Source: Deltaproteobacteria bacterium
GTDB taxonomy: Bacteria > Desulfobacterota > Binatia > Binatales > Binataceae
DNA length: 14,053 nucleotides
Direction: 5' to 3'
NCBI GenBank assembly: GCA_003161515.1
Contig: PMOH01000150.1
Span: 1-14,053 of the forward strand
Shown piece after piece: positions 7,304 to 14,053 of the stretch; positions within the stretch are counted from its first letter, which is position 1; each line of letters begins with the position of its first letter. The notes beneath the pieces were generated by a model that worked only from the letters and a program-made list of their open reading frames with translations, searched no databases and was not told the origin of the DNA. The position numbers were made by a program, and so were the translations under genes.

Positions 7304-8446
7304 GTGAAAGCTCTCGTAATCGGCGGCGGAATAATCGGCAGTTCGGTCGCATGGAGGCTCGCGTCCGAGGGCGTCGAGGTCACCGTCTTCGAGCGCGGGC
7401 GTCTCGGCCTCGAGGCGTCGTGGGCGGCGGCCGGCCTTATCGGCCCGCAGGCCGAGGCGCACGAGCCCGGCCCGTTCTTCGATCTCGCGCTCGCGGGCAA
7501 GCGCTCCTTCGACTCCATCGTCGATCGCCTCACCAGTGAGAGCGGCGTCGATCCCGAGTACGACAACCACGGCGTGCTCTACGTCGCCTTCGACGACGCG
7601 GCCCGCGCCGAGTTGCAGTCGCGCGCGCGATGGCAGCGCGCGGCCGGCGGCGACGTCGAGGAGTTGTCGCCGCGCGAGGCCTTTAAGCTCGCGCCGGTGC
7701 TGTCAGAAAAAATCATCTTCGCGCTGCACATGCCGAATAATCGCCGCGTCGAGAATCGCAAACTCACCCTGGCCTACATCAACGCCGCGACCAACGCCGG
7801 CGCCGAGTTTCGCGAGGGCGCCCGCGTCAATTCGATCGCAATTGAAGGCGGCCGCGCGGTCGGTCTGCGGCTCGCAGATGAATCGGTCGAGAAGGGCGAC
7901 GTCATCATCAATGCGGCCGGCGCGTGGGCCGGCGACATTCGCGGCCTCGAAGACGATCGCCTCCACTTCTACCCGGTGCGCGGGCAAATCCTATGCTTCG
8001 ACGCGCGCCCCGGCCTGGTCGGCCCCTCGATCTTTTCGACCTCCGGAATCGTGGTGCCGCGCCGCGACGGACGAATCCTCGCCGGCTCGATCTTCGAGGA
8101 CGCCGGCTTCAACAAATCCGTCACGCTCGACGGGATGGAACGAATCCTGCGCGCGGTGCGTGCGATGGTCCCGTCGATCGCCTCGATTCCGTTTCGCGAA
8201 GCATGGGCCGGCTTGCGCCCCGCCAGCGACGACTTGCTCCCGGTACTCGGCCCGTCGCCGACGGTCGCCAACGTCCTCTTCGCCGCCGGCCACTTCCGCA
8301 GCGGCATCCTGCTCTCCGCAATCACCGGCGAAGTAATCGCCGACCTGGTCAAAGGACGCACGCCGTCAATCGATCTGACGCCGTTCTCTCCCGCCCGCTT
8401 CCGCAACGGCACTGCGCGACCAGTAAAACTCGCCGACATGATATGA
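7304..8446 (+). CDS. thiO: FAD-dependent glycine oxidase, ThiO type
   Basis: The protein has 380 residues and is a D-amino-acid-oxidase-fold flavoenzyme. ThiO oxidises glycine to its imine with O2, giving H2O2, and supplies the imine for thiamine thiazole synthesis. Visible features: dinucleotide-binding VIGGGIIGSS (5-14), Glu30 in VFERG at the end of the second strand for ribose binding, ASWAAAGLIGPQAEA (38-52; the family's flavin-contacting segment), AAGAWAGDI (204-212), and the C-terminal WAGLRPASDD (301-310) and GHFRSGILLSAITGEVIADL (329-348). Arg305 and Arg332 correspond to the substrate-carboxylate arginine and the C-terminal FAD-loop arginine of known ThiO enzymes. The GTG start has no Shine-Dalgarno but does have a -10-like box 6 nt upstream. 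It overlaps the next gene by ATGA. No thiG, thiS or thiE is in the window, so another DAO-family amine oxidase role remains possible. Confidence 0.85.
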   Translation: MKALVIGGGIIGSSVAWRLASEGVEVTVFERGRLGLEASWAAAGLIGPQAEAHEPGPFFDLALAGKRSFDSIVDRLTSESGVDPEYDNHGVLYVAFDDAARAELQSRARWQRAAGGDVEELSPREAFKLAPVLSEKIIFALHMPNNRRVENRKLTLAYINAATNAGAEFREGARVNSIAIEGGRAVGLRLADESVEKGDVIINAAGAWAGDIRGLEDDRLHFYPVRGQILCFDARPGLVGPSIFSTSGIVVPRRDGRILAGSIFEDAGFNKSVTLDGMERILRAVRAMVPSIASIPFREAWAGLRPASDDLLPVLGPSPTVANVLFAAGHFRSGILLSAITGEVIADLVKGRTPSIDLTPFSPARFRNGTARPVKLADMI

Positions 8447-8796
8447 AAGTGCTCGCGTTGGTCCGCGATTTGTTCTTCCGCGCGAAGATCGACGCAGTCG
8501 CGGCCGTCGTCGGCGCCGAAGTCGAATACGCGTCGTCGCTCGACGCCGTCGCCGCGCGATGCGCCGCGATTCACCCGTCGATCATCTTCACCGATCTCTC
8601 CGACGCAACGTTCCCCGCCCTCGACACCCTGAAGCAAATTCGCGCCGCCGCTCCGAGCGCACGCGCAATCGGATTCGCCTCGCACGTAGATCTGAAATCT
8701 CTAAAAGCCGCCCGCGACGCCGGCTACGACCAAACCCTCTCCCGCAGCGAATTCACCGCCCAACTCCCCGCCTTGCTAAAGGAACCGTCGCGATAA
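8443..8796 (+). CDS. Small receiver-like (CheY-fold) protein, probably pseudo-receiver
   Basis: This is a 117-residue protein starting at the ATG that overlaps the thiO stop by 4 nt (ATGA), a sign of translational coupling. Its pattern is the alternating strand/helix of a receiver: MKVLALVRDL, then VEYASS, then IIFTDLSD (47-54), then ARAIGFASH (73-81), then a final helix. Asp51 falls where the phospho-acceptor would be. However, the N-terminal acidic pair is reduced to Arg8-Asp9, and the Lys expected near the C-terminus is absent (YDQTLSRSEF, 95-104). It therefore looks like a degenerate receiver that may bind a partner without normal phosphorylation. It has no output domain. Cotranscription with a glycine oxidase suggests a link that I cannot explain. 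Alternative: an unrelated small Rossmann-like protein. Confidence 0.75.
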   Translation: MKVLALVRDLFFRAKIDAVAAVVGAEVEYASSLDAVAARCAAIHPSIIFTDLSDATFPALDTLKQIRAAAPSARAIGFASHVDLKSLKAARDAGYDQTLSRSEFTAQLPALLKEPSR

Positions 8797-8819
8797 CTTT
8801 GCCCTTTAACCTTCTAACA

Positions 8820-8832
8820 GGGACGAAGTCCC
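8820..8832. terminator. Short hairpin after the thiO operon
   Basis: GGGAC and GTCCC arms with a GAA loop lie 23 nt after the stop at 8796, between convergent genes. There is no T-tract, so intrinsic terminator function is doubtful. It may be part of the extended repeat region that follows. Confidence 0.25.
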
Positions 8833-8838
8833 GCATCC

Positions 8839-8919
8839 TTTCTTATTACCGGGTGCAGGGGTCACCCGTGCCGAAGGAAGCGTGAAAGCCACCGCGGGTT
8901 TCACATTCAATTAAGTGCT
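8839..8919. repeat. Dispersed two-hairpin repeat, copy 1
   Basis: This 81-bp segment matches 11028-11108 in direct orientation, with 8 differences overall and only 2 in the 57-bp core (8851-8907). The core holds two inverted repeats: GCAGGGG/CCCGTGC (8855-8861, 8865-8871) and GTGAAAGCC/GGGTTTCAC (8882-8890, 8896-8904). In this copy each stem carries one mismatch (G at 8868 and G at 8888). It lies between the convergent ends of the receiver-like gene and the methyltransferase, where it could act as a weak bidirectional terminator. It resembles REP- or MITE-like palindromic repeats; no coding potential or clear target duplication is seen. Confidence 0.9.
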
Positions 8920-8945
8920 TTCGCGCGCGGACGCCGCAATTAGGC

Positions 8946-9749
8946 CTACATCCGCCGCGCGACGAACCGCGCCTGCGCTATTTTGCCGGCGCGTGCCATC
9001 TCCCCTAGGAAACTGAATCCTTCGACCAGCGTTTCCATCAAATCGGTCCGGAACGCGACGGTCCGCAACACATCGTAGCCAAGCTGCATCTCGATCATGT
9101 TGAGATACAACTCGAAATGCGAAGCGAAGCGTCCGGTGTCTTCCGCGACGCGCACCTCGCAGCCGCTGTCCGAAAGAATCCTGACGTAGCCCGCAATGTC
9201 CTCGACGTTGGCGAAGGTCATCATCCCAAGGAAGCGCTGCGCCTCTGCGTCACTCAGTCGCGCCGGCCCTTCGACCCAGTCCGTGAACGCGATGACGCCG
9301 CCTTTGCGAACGATGCGCGCCGCTTCCGCAATCAATTTCGGTTTATCCGGGACGTAGCACCACGCATCTTCGCTCCAAACGAAATCTGCGCTGTCCGAAG
9401 GCAGTCCGCTATGACATGCATCGGCCACGATGAAGCGGACGCGATCCTCGAGCCCTTCTTCGCGCGTCAGCCGCCGCCCGTGCTCGACCACCGCCTCGGT
9501 CGCATCGACCCCAGTCATCGACGCGACCTCCCGCGATCGCACCAACCACCGCATTCCCGCGCCGATGCAGCAACACAGATCGACCCCGATGAGCCCCGAC
9601 TTGATTCCCGCCCGCTCGGCCAGGTCAAGCGACGCCTTCATACCCCCGATATGAAGTTGCTGTCCAAACAGCAGTTGCATGAACTCTGTCTGCGGACCGC
9701 TGTATGCGGAGACGACGTCAGCCAGCCCGACGCCGGCGATCGACTTCAC
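8946..9749 (-). CDS. SAM-dependent methyltransferase downstream of arsM, cysteine-rich motif I
   Basis: The protein has 267 residues and is a class I SAM-dependent methyltransferase. Motif I is GVDLCCCIGAG (55-65), where the usual form is DLGCGxG; motif II acidic residue is Asp82 in GVDATEA; VADACHSGLPSDSADFVWSEDAWCYVPD (108-135) covers motifs III-IV; RIVRKGGVIAFTDWVEG (145-161) is the post-motif strand. The LFGQQLHIGG stretch (27-36) before motif I recalls glycine/sarcosine-type small-molecule methyltransferases. Six cysteines are present (59, 60, 61, 112, 131, 197). The GTG start at 9749 overlaps the arsM stop as GTGA, giving tight coupling; an in-frame extension beyond this would run deep into arsM and is rejected. 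A role in arsenic metabolism is inferred only from the operon; the substrate is unknown. Confidence 0.88.
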   Translation of the reverse strand: MKSIAGVGLADVVSAYSGPQTEFMQLLFGQQLHIGGMKASLDLAERAGIKSGLIGVDLCCCIGAGMRWLVRSREVASMTGVDATEAVVEHGRRLTREEGLEDRVRFIVADACHSGLPSDSADFVWSEDAWCYVPDKPKLIAEAARIVRKGGVIAFTDWVEGPARLSDAEAQRFLGMMTFANVEDIAGYVRILSDSGCEVRVAEDTGRFASHFELYLNMIEMQLGYDVLRTVAFRTDLMETLVEGFSFLGEMARAGKIAQARFVARRM

Positions 9750-10549
9750 GGCTTGCGCGCTCGCACGAACGCGCTCATGAACTTGCCGTCCGCCATCCGC
9801 GCGATCTGTTGCATGCTTTTGTTGTCGCCAAACAATCCCTCGGCGTCTGCCGCCGTGTAGATTCGCGTCGGCTCCACGTCGATCTGATCGAATCCAGCGG
9901 CCGCGAGCTTCGATCGGTATTCCGACTCCTCGAGCGCGCCCGCGATACATCCGGCCCACAACTCGACCATGCGCTTAATTTCTGCCGGCATCTCGCCGCG
10001 CACCACGATATCCGAAACCGCAAATCGCCCGCCCGGTTTCAGCACGCGGAACGCCTCGCGCAGCACCCGGTCCTTGTCGCTTGACAGGTTGATCACGCAG
10101 TTCGAAATGATTACGTCAACCGAATTGTCGGGCAGCGGAATATGCTCGATCTCGCCTTTCAGGAACTCGACATTCTGAACGTTAGCCTTGCGCTGATTCT
10201 CGCGCGCGAGCGCCAGCATTTCGTCGGTCATGTCGAGACCGTACGCTTTGCCCTGTGGCCCAACTCTGCGCGCGGACAGGATTACGTCGATCCCGCCGCC
10301 CGATCCCAGGTCGAGCACGGTTTCACCCGTCTGCAGCTCCGCGAGCGCGGTCGGATTCCCGCATCCCAACGAGGCCGCGAACGCCTCAGCCGGAATCGAC
10401 GAGCGCTCGCCGTCGGCGTAGAGATTCGACGTGATCGGATTGCCCGCAGGCGCCGCAGCCCCGCAGCATGAGCCGCCCGCATTCGTCACTCGCAGCGCCG
10501 CCTGCGCATATTCCTTCCTGACCGTTTCCTTGATCGATTCGTTGCTCAT
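9746..10549 (-). CDS. arsM: Arsenite S-adenosylmethionine methyltransferase
   Basis: The protein has 267 residues, the usual bacterial ArsM length. It methylates trivalent arsenic using SAM to mono-, di- and trimethyl species. Features: an N-terminal SCCG (27-30), typical of bacterial ArsM; Cys63 in SLGCGNP; SAM-binding VLDLGSGGGIDV (78-89); GLDMTDEML (104-112); Cys151 in IISNCVINLSSDK; KPGGRFAVSDIV (171-182); Cys201 in LWAGCIAGALEESEY. Cys63, Cys151 and Cys201 match the three conserved As(III)-binding cysteines of the family. The ATG at 10549 has GGAGG (10555-10559) 5 nt upstream, preferred over a TTG four codons earlier that lies within the Shine-Dalgarno. It follows arsR after 49 nt and overlaps the next methyltransferase by 4 nt. 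As(III)-induced expression through ArsR is expected. Confidence 0.95.
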   Translation of the reverse strand: MSNESIKETVRKEYAQAALRVTNAGGSCCGAAAPAGNPITSNLYADGERSSIPAEAFAASLGCGNPTALAELQTGETVLDLGSGGGIDVILSARRVGPQGKAYGLDMTDEMLALARENQRKANVQNVEFLKGEIEHIPLPDNSVDVIISNCVINLSSDKDRVLREAFRVLKPGGRFAVSDIVVRGEMPAEIKRMVELWAGCIAGALEESEYRSKLAAAGFDQIDVEPTRIYTAADAEGLFGDNKSMQQIARMADGKFMSAFVRARKP

Positions 10550-10554
10550 AACGA

Positions 10555-10559
10555 CCTCC
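10555..10559 (-). promoter_or_regulatory. Shine-Dalgarno of arsM
   Basis: GGAGG followed by TCGTT and ATG at 10549. It decides between this ATG and the in-frame TTG at 10561. Confidence 0.85.
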
Positions 10560-10598
10560 AATGATCCCGCCAGTTTAGAATGTAGCGCCGCGTCGCCC

Positions 10599-10934
10599 TC
10601 ACGTTCTGTGATTGGCCGAGAGTGACCGCGCCGGTGCCGCGCCCAGCGTAGCGTGCAGGTCGGCGCAGCAGTCTTCCGTCATGAACCGAATGAGCTTCGC
10701 GGTCCTGGCCCAGTCGATCGCGTAATAGATAAACCGTCCCGATCGATGCGCCGTTAGCAGTCCGCATCGCGTCAACGCGTCCAGATGATGGGACAACGTC
10801 GAACCCGGCATCCTGACCCGGCGCTTGATCTCCTCGACGCAATTCCCTTGCGGCCCCGCCCGCACCAGCAGCCGAAAGATCTGCAGCCGATCCTTCTGCC
10901 CAAGCGCGTTGAACTGTTCGACGTACCGATTCAC
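10599..10934 (-). CDS. arsR: ArsR-family metalloregulator
   Basis: This is a 111-residue winged-helix repressor of the ArsR/SmtB family. The recognition helix is in MPGSTLSHHLDALTRCGLL (42-60) and the wing in HRSGRFIYYAID (63-74). The C-terminal helix ends in FMTEDCCADLH with Cys89-Cys90; further cysteines are Cys32 and Cys57. A C-terminal vicinal Cys pair is the arrangement of Acidithiobacillus-type As(III)-sensing ArsR proteins, which differs from the E. coli form with cysteines in the DNA-binding helix. Being first in an operon with arsM supports arsenite as inducer and autoregulation. The GTG start at 10934 lacks a Shine-Dalgarno and lies 7 nt from a good -10, suggesting a leaderless mRNA. 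Other thiophilic ligands such as Sb(III) cannot be excluded. Confidence 0.93.
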   Translation of the reverse strand: MNRYVEQFNALGQKDRLQIFRLLVRAGPQGNCVEEIKRRVRMPGSTLSHHLDALTRCGLLTAHRSGRFIYYAIDWARTAKLIRFMTEDCCADLHATLGAAPARSLSANHRT

Positions 10935-10941
10935 TACGACA

Positions 10942-10971
10942 ATTCTAGGAAAATCGAAATATCAAACGCAA
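10942..10971 (-). promoter_or_regulatory. arsR operon promoter with possible overlapping operator
   Basis: On the minus strand TTGCGT (10966-10971) and TAGAAT (10942-10947) are separated by 18 nt. The -10 ends 7 nt before the GTG at 10934, so transcription should begin at the start codon. The spacer is AT-rich (GATATTTCGATTTT) against a GC-rich background, as expected of an ArsR operator sitting across the promoter. No perfect palindrome is visible, so the operator itself is an inference. Confidence 0.55.
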
Positions 10972-11027
10972 GTGGATAGTCCTCCAAAAGAACCTGAGAG
11001 CAAAAGGGCGTCCTCGCCATTTTGCGA

Positions 11028-11108
11028 TTTCTTCTCACTGGGTGCAGGGGTCACCCCTGCCGAAGGAAGCGTGAAACCCACCGCGGGTTTCACATTAAAT
11101 AAAGTTCT
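11028..11108. repeat. Dispersed two-hairpin repeat, copy 2
   Basis: Partner of 8839-8919 (offset 2189, same orientation). Here both stems are perfect: GCAGGGG/CCCCTGC (11044-11050, 11054-11060; loop TCA) and GTGAAACCC/GGGTTTCAC (11071-11079, 11085-11093; loop ACCGC). The 10-nt linker CGAAGGAAGC is identical in both copies. It sits between the divergent arsR and lhr promoters, so it is not simply an operon terminator. The rest of the 239-bp gap (10935-11173) holds the two promoters; 10972-11027 shows nothing I recognise. Confidence 0.9.
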
Positions 11109-11136
11109 CCTGCCACTCCCCTGTCAGGAACTATTT

Positions 11137-11165
11137 TCTGTATGCTCGCATTCCAGTGATATAGT
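11137..11165 (+). promoter_or_regulatory. Candidate lhr promoter, leaderless type
   Basis: TATAGT (11160-11165) is a good -10 box ending 8 nt before the ATG at 11174. The -35 is poor (TCTGTA or TTCTGT around 11136-11142). No Shine-Dalgarno lies between the -10 and the ATG, so a transcript with little or no leader is likely. Confidence 0.5.
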
Positions 11166-11173
11166 CCTTGCCT

Positions 11174-14053
11174 ATGCCCACCGCGCTTGACGACTTCCAT
11201 CCTGCTGTTCGCGCATGGTTTCAGCGGCGCTTCGATGCGCCCTCGCGCGCGCAGGAACTCGGATGGCCGGTTATCGGGGCTGCCAACGACGCACCCGGCT
11301 ACGACGTCCTGCTATGCGCCCCGACCGGCAGCGGCAAGACGCTCGCCGCCTTCATGTGGGCGATCAACGGCCTAGTGCTCGACGCAGCGCGCGACAACCT
11401 CCGCGACGAAGTCTCGGTGCTGTACGTCTCTCCACTCAAGGCGCTCGCCAACGACATCCGGCTCAACCTCGAGGAGCCGCTTCACGGCGTTAGCGACGTC
11501 GGCGCCGAATCGGGCCTCGATCTCTCGCGTATCCGCGCCGGCCTTCGCACTGGCGACACTTCCGCGAGCGAGCGCACTGCGATGCTTCGGCGGCCGCCGC
11601 ATATTCTCGTCACCACGCCCGAATCGCTGTTCATCCTGCTGACCTCGCCGAAGTTCCGCGAGAAGCTCGCCAATGTCCGTCATGTGATCGTCGATGAACT
11701 CCACGCGCTCGCCGGCAACAAGCGCGGCGCGCATCTTGCTTTGACGCTGGAGCGTCTCGAACGCTTTGTGACGAGTCGCGGCAATGCGCGTCCCAATCGA
11801 ATCGGCTTGTCGGCAACGTTGAATCCGATCGAAAAGCTAGCGGGATTCCTCGCCGGCTACGAGGTCGCGAGCGACCACACGCGCACGCCGCGTCCGATTA
11901 AAATAGTTCGCGCCGACGATCATGTCCGCGCGATGGATCTTCAAGTCATCGCGCCCGGTCCCGACCTCGGCCCGCTCGCGACCCATCCGCATTGGGAAGC
12001 GATGTACGACGAAGTCGCGCGGCTCATCGGCGAGCATCGCACCACCCTGGTTTTCACCCTTAGCCGCCGCCATGCGGAGCGTGTCGCTATAAATCTGCAG
12101 AAGCGGCTCGGCACCGACGCCGTGATGGCGCATCACGGCAGCCTCGCGCGCGCCGAGCGCTTGCTCGCCGAGCAGCGCCTCAAGCGCGGTGAGCTGAAGG
12201 CGATCGTCGCAACCGCGTCGCTCGAACTCGGCATCGACGTCGGCGCAGTCGATCTCGTTTGCCAGCTGGATACGCCGAAATCCATCTCGGCCGCAATTCA
12301 ACGCATCGGGCGCTCGGGGCACAGCCTCGGCGCGACGCCCAGGGGCCGCTTCTTCGCGCTGACCACCGACGACTTGCTCGAATGCGGCGCGGCAGTCCGC
12401 GCGATTCGCCACGGTCATCTCGATGAAGTCGAAATCCCGATGGGATGCGTCGACATAGCTGCACAACAAATCGTCGCGATCGCCGCCGAAGAAGACGAAA
12501 TCTCCGAGGCCGATCTGCTGCGCATACTCCGCAGCGCGTACAACTTCGGCGATCTCGACGCCTCCAAGCTTCGTCATCTGCTCGAACAGTTGGGGACTGA
12601 TTTACCTGAAAAAATAATGGGCGCGGCGCCTAAAATTTTCTTCGATCGCGTCAACGCTCGCGTCCGCCCGCGCCGCTCCGCGCGACTGTCGGTAATCACC
12701 TCAGGCGGAACCATCCCCGAAGCTGGCAACTACGACGTCGTGATCGAATCCGAGGGCCGCAAAATCGGCGATGTCGAAGAGGACTTCGCGCAGGAGTCGT
12801 CGCGCGGCGACGTTTTCTCGCTCGGCTCGATGCCGTGGCAGATTCAACGCAGCTCGCGCGGACGCCTGATGGTCGAAGCCGCGCCCGGCATGGCGCCCAC
12901 ATTACCGTTCTGGCTGACCGAGGCGGGCGGCCGTTCGCCTGCGATGTCGGCCGAGATCGCCGCTCTCCGCCACGAGATTTGGAATCGCATCGAACGCAAC
13001 GATTCGGCCGAACAATGGCTGATGACCGAATGCGCAATGTCGGAACGCGCGGCCACTCAAGCCACCGACTACGTCCGCCGCGGCGTCGAGGCGCTCGGCG
13101 CGATTCCCGACGCAAAGACCGTCGTCGTCGAACGTTTCTTCGACGGCCTCGGCGGCACGCAAATCGTCATCCACACGCCATTTGGAATTCGGCTCAATCG
13201 CGGCCTCGGTCTCGCGATTCGAAAACGCCTGTGCCAGTCGTTCGATTTCGAAATCCAGGCGTCGGCGATCGACGACGGCGTGCTGCTCGCGCTGAATTCG
13301 CGTCACAGTTTTCCGCTCGACACTCTCTTCAGCATGCTGAAGGCCCGCAACGCTCGCGACGTGCTGATCCAGGCGATTCTGGCGGCGCCGATGTTCGAAG
13401 TGCGCTTCCGTCACGTCGCGACCCGCGCACTAGCCGTGATGCGCTCGTCGCGCGGCAAGAAAGTCCCCGCCTGGATTCAGCGTCTGCGCTCGCAGGAACT
13501 TCTGTCCTCGATTTTCCCCGGCCAACAGGCATGCTTCGAGAACCGCCCCGGCGCGATCGAACTCCCGGACCATTTCGTGATCGACGAAACGATTCGCGAA
13601 TGCCTCGAAGAGTCCACCGACTTGCCGCGCACCATCCAGCTGCTCGAAGGAATCGAGAGCGGGGCGATTCGCACCGTCGCCGTTGACGGAATTGCGCCGT
13701 CGGTGTTCGCGCATCGCCTGCTGCTCGCATGGGACTACTCGTTCCTCGACGACGGCGAGCGCGCCAACCGCCGCTCGCGCACCGTCTCGATGAATCGCGG
13801 CATGGCCGAGGACGTCTTCCGCAAGGAAGACCTTTCAGATCTGCTTTCGTCGGAAGCGGTGGACAGCGTCGTCGCAGAGGTGACCGGCCGCGCGGCCGGC
13901 CGCAAGCCACGCTCGCGCGACGAACTCTACGAATTGATCAAAGCGCACGGCTCGCTGACGATGGCCGAAGTCGAAGAACGCGTCGGCGAAACCGCGCGCG
14001 CGATGCTCACAGAATTGGATGCCGAACAAAGAATCGCACGCATGGCTGCCAGC
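11174..14053 (+). CDS. lhr: Lhr-family ATP-dependent helicase, 3' end beyond window
   Basis: An uninterrupted frame of 960 codons runs from the ATG at 11174 to the last base. Lhr is a superfamily 2 DNA/RNA translocase, 3'-to-5', linked to DNA repair. Motifs in order: Gln27 in RAQELGWPV (Q motif), Walker A APTGSGKT (49-56), YVSPLKALAND (84-94), TTPESL (147-152), DELH box (174-177), GLSATL (211-216), LVFTLSRRHAE (292-302), VATASLELGIDVG (345-357) and QRIGRSGH (376-383). After the two RecA folds come a winged-helix region and the Lhr-specific part with SGGTIPEAGNYDVV (510-523), VEEDFAQESSRGDVFSLG (534-551) and LPFW (577-580), matching the Lhr core. The last ~100 residues (KPRSRDELYELIKAHGSL onward) begin another winged-helix-like segment, as in full-length bacterial Lhr of about 1,400-1,500 residues. 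The start fits the Q-motif distance; no Shine-Dalgarno is present. Confidence 0.95.
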   Translation, partial: MPTALDDFHPAVRAWFQRRFDAPSRAQELGWPVIGAANDAPGYDVLLCAPTGSGKTLAAFMWAINGLVLDAARDNLRDEVSVLYVSPLKALANDIRLNLEEPLHGVSDVGAESGLDLSRIRAGLRTGDTSASERTAMLRRPPHILVTTPESLFILLTSPKFREKLANVRHVIVDELHALAGNKRGAHLALTLERLERFVTSRGNARPNRIGLSATLNPIEKLAGFLAGYEVASDHTRTPRPIKIVRADDHVRAMDLQVIAPGPDLGPLATHPHWEAMYDEVARLIGEHRTTLVFTLSRRHAERVAINLQKRLGTDAVMAHHGSLARAERLLAEQRLKRGELKAIVATASLELGIDVGAVDLVCQLDTPKSISAAIQRIGRSGHSLGATPRGRFFALTTDDLLECGAAVRAIRHGHLDEVEIPMGCVDIAAQQIVAIAAEEDEISEADLLRILRSAYNFGDLDASKLRHLLEQLGTDLPEKIMGAAPKIFFDRVNARVRPRRSARLSVITSGGTIPEAGNYDVVIESEGRKIGDVEEDFAQESSRGDVFSLGSMPWQIQRSSRGRLMVEAAPGMAPTLPFWLTEAGGRSPAMSAEIAALRHEIWNRIERNDSAEQWLMTECAMSERAATQATDYVRRGVEALGAIPDAKTVVVERFFDGLGGTQIVIHTPFGIRLNRGLGLAIRKRLCQSFDFEIQASAIDDGVLLALNSRHSFPLDTLFSMLKARNARDVLIQAILAAPMFEVRFRHVATRALAVMRSSRGKKVPAWIQRLRSQELLSSIFPGQQACFENRPGAIELPDHFVIDETIRECLEESTDLPRTIQLLEGIESGAIRTVAVDGIAPSVFAHRLLLAWDYSFLDDGERANRRSRTVSMNRGMAEDVFRKEDLSDLLSSEAVDSVVAEVTGRAAGRKPRSRDELYELIKAHGSLTMAEVEERVGETARAMLTELDAEQRIARMAAS

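Noticed and set aside
7536..8336. Plus-strand 266-codon frame inside thiO
   Set aside because: Ser/Arg/Ala/Pro-rich translation, +1 shadow of the glycine oxidase.
8839..8919. CRISPR-like or transposon end
   Set aside because: Only two copies 2.2 kb apart, no spacers, no transposase, no clear target-site duplication around either copy.
9750..9959. N-terminal extension of the second methyltransferase into arsM
   Set aside because: Translation there is an Arg/Gly-rich shadow of arsM; the GTGA overlap start is the natural one.
11837..12577. Minus-strand 246-codon open frame
   Set aside because: Antisense to the RecA2 domain of Lhr, whose helicase motifs are all in the plus frame.

Overview
The window is GC-rich bacterial DNA from a chromosome-like, densely packed region. 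Short intergenic gaps, a mix of Shine-Dalgarno-led and apparently leaderless starts, a secreted/lipoprotein-type protein and a polytopic GT-C-like membrane protein suggest a Gram-negative-type soil or sediment bacterium (Binatota, Acidobacteria or a deltaproteobacterial relative are my guesses; the sequence alone does not settle the phylum). I see no tRNA, rRNA, CRISPR array, transposase or phage gene.

Left block, minus strand (7220 down to 1): a GT-C-like membrane protein (TTG start) is followed after 37 nt by a PLP-dependent Cys/Met-metabolism enzyme. After a 128-nt gap come a large membrane-bound hybrid histidine kinase (six TM segments, three PAS domains, HisKA, HATPase, two receivers) and a stand-alone HPt protein whose start overlaps the kinase end by 16 nt. 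Kinase and HPt should form one phosphorelay: His664 to receiver Asp to HPt His48 to an output regulator not in this window. A partial exported protein of unknown function runs off the left edge.

Middle block, plus strand (7304-8796): a ThiO-type glycine oxidase overlaps by 4 nt (ATGA) a small receiver-like protein. Thiamine-thiazole synthesis is the natural pathway for ThiO, but no other thi gene is visible.

Right block: arsR, arsM and a second SAM-dependent methyltransferase form a minus-strand arsenic-methylation operon (10934 to 8946). The last two genes overlap by 4 nt (GTGA). No arsenic efflux pump or arsenate reductase is present here, so the local strategy looks like sensing plus methylation. 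Divergent from arsR, a large Lhr-type ATP-dependent helicase starts at 11174 and stays open to the right edge.

Two copies of an 81-bp two-hairpin repeat flank the arsenic operon: one between convergent genes at its downstream end and one in the divergent arsR/lhr spacer. Three transcription units (thiO, arsR, lhr) have a -10-like hexamer only 6-8 nt before the start codon and no Shine-Dalgarno, pointing to leaderless mRNAs, whereas genes inside operons carry good Shine-Dalgarno sequences or are overlap-coupled.
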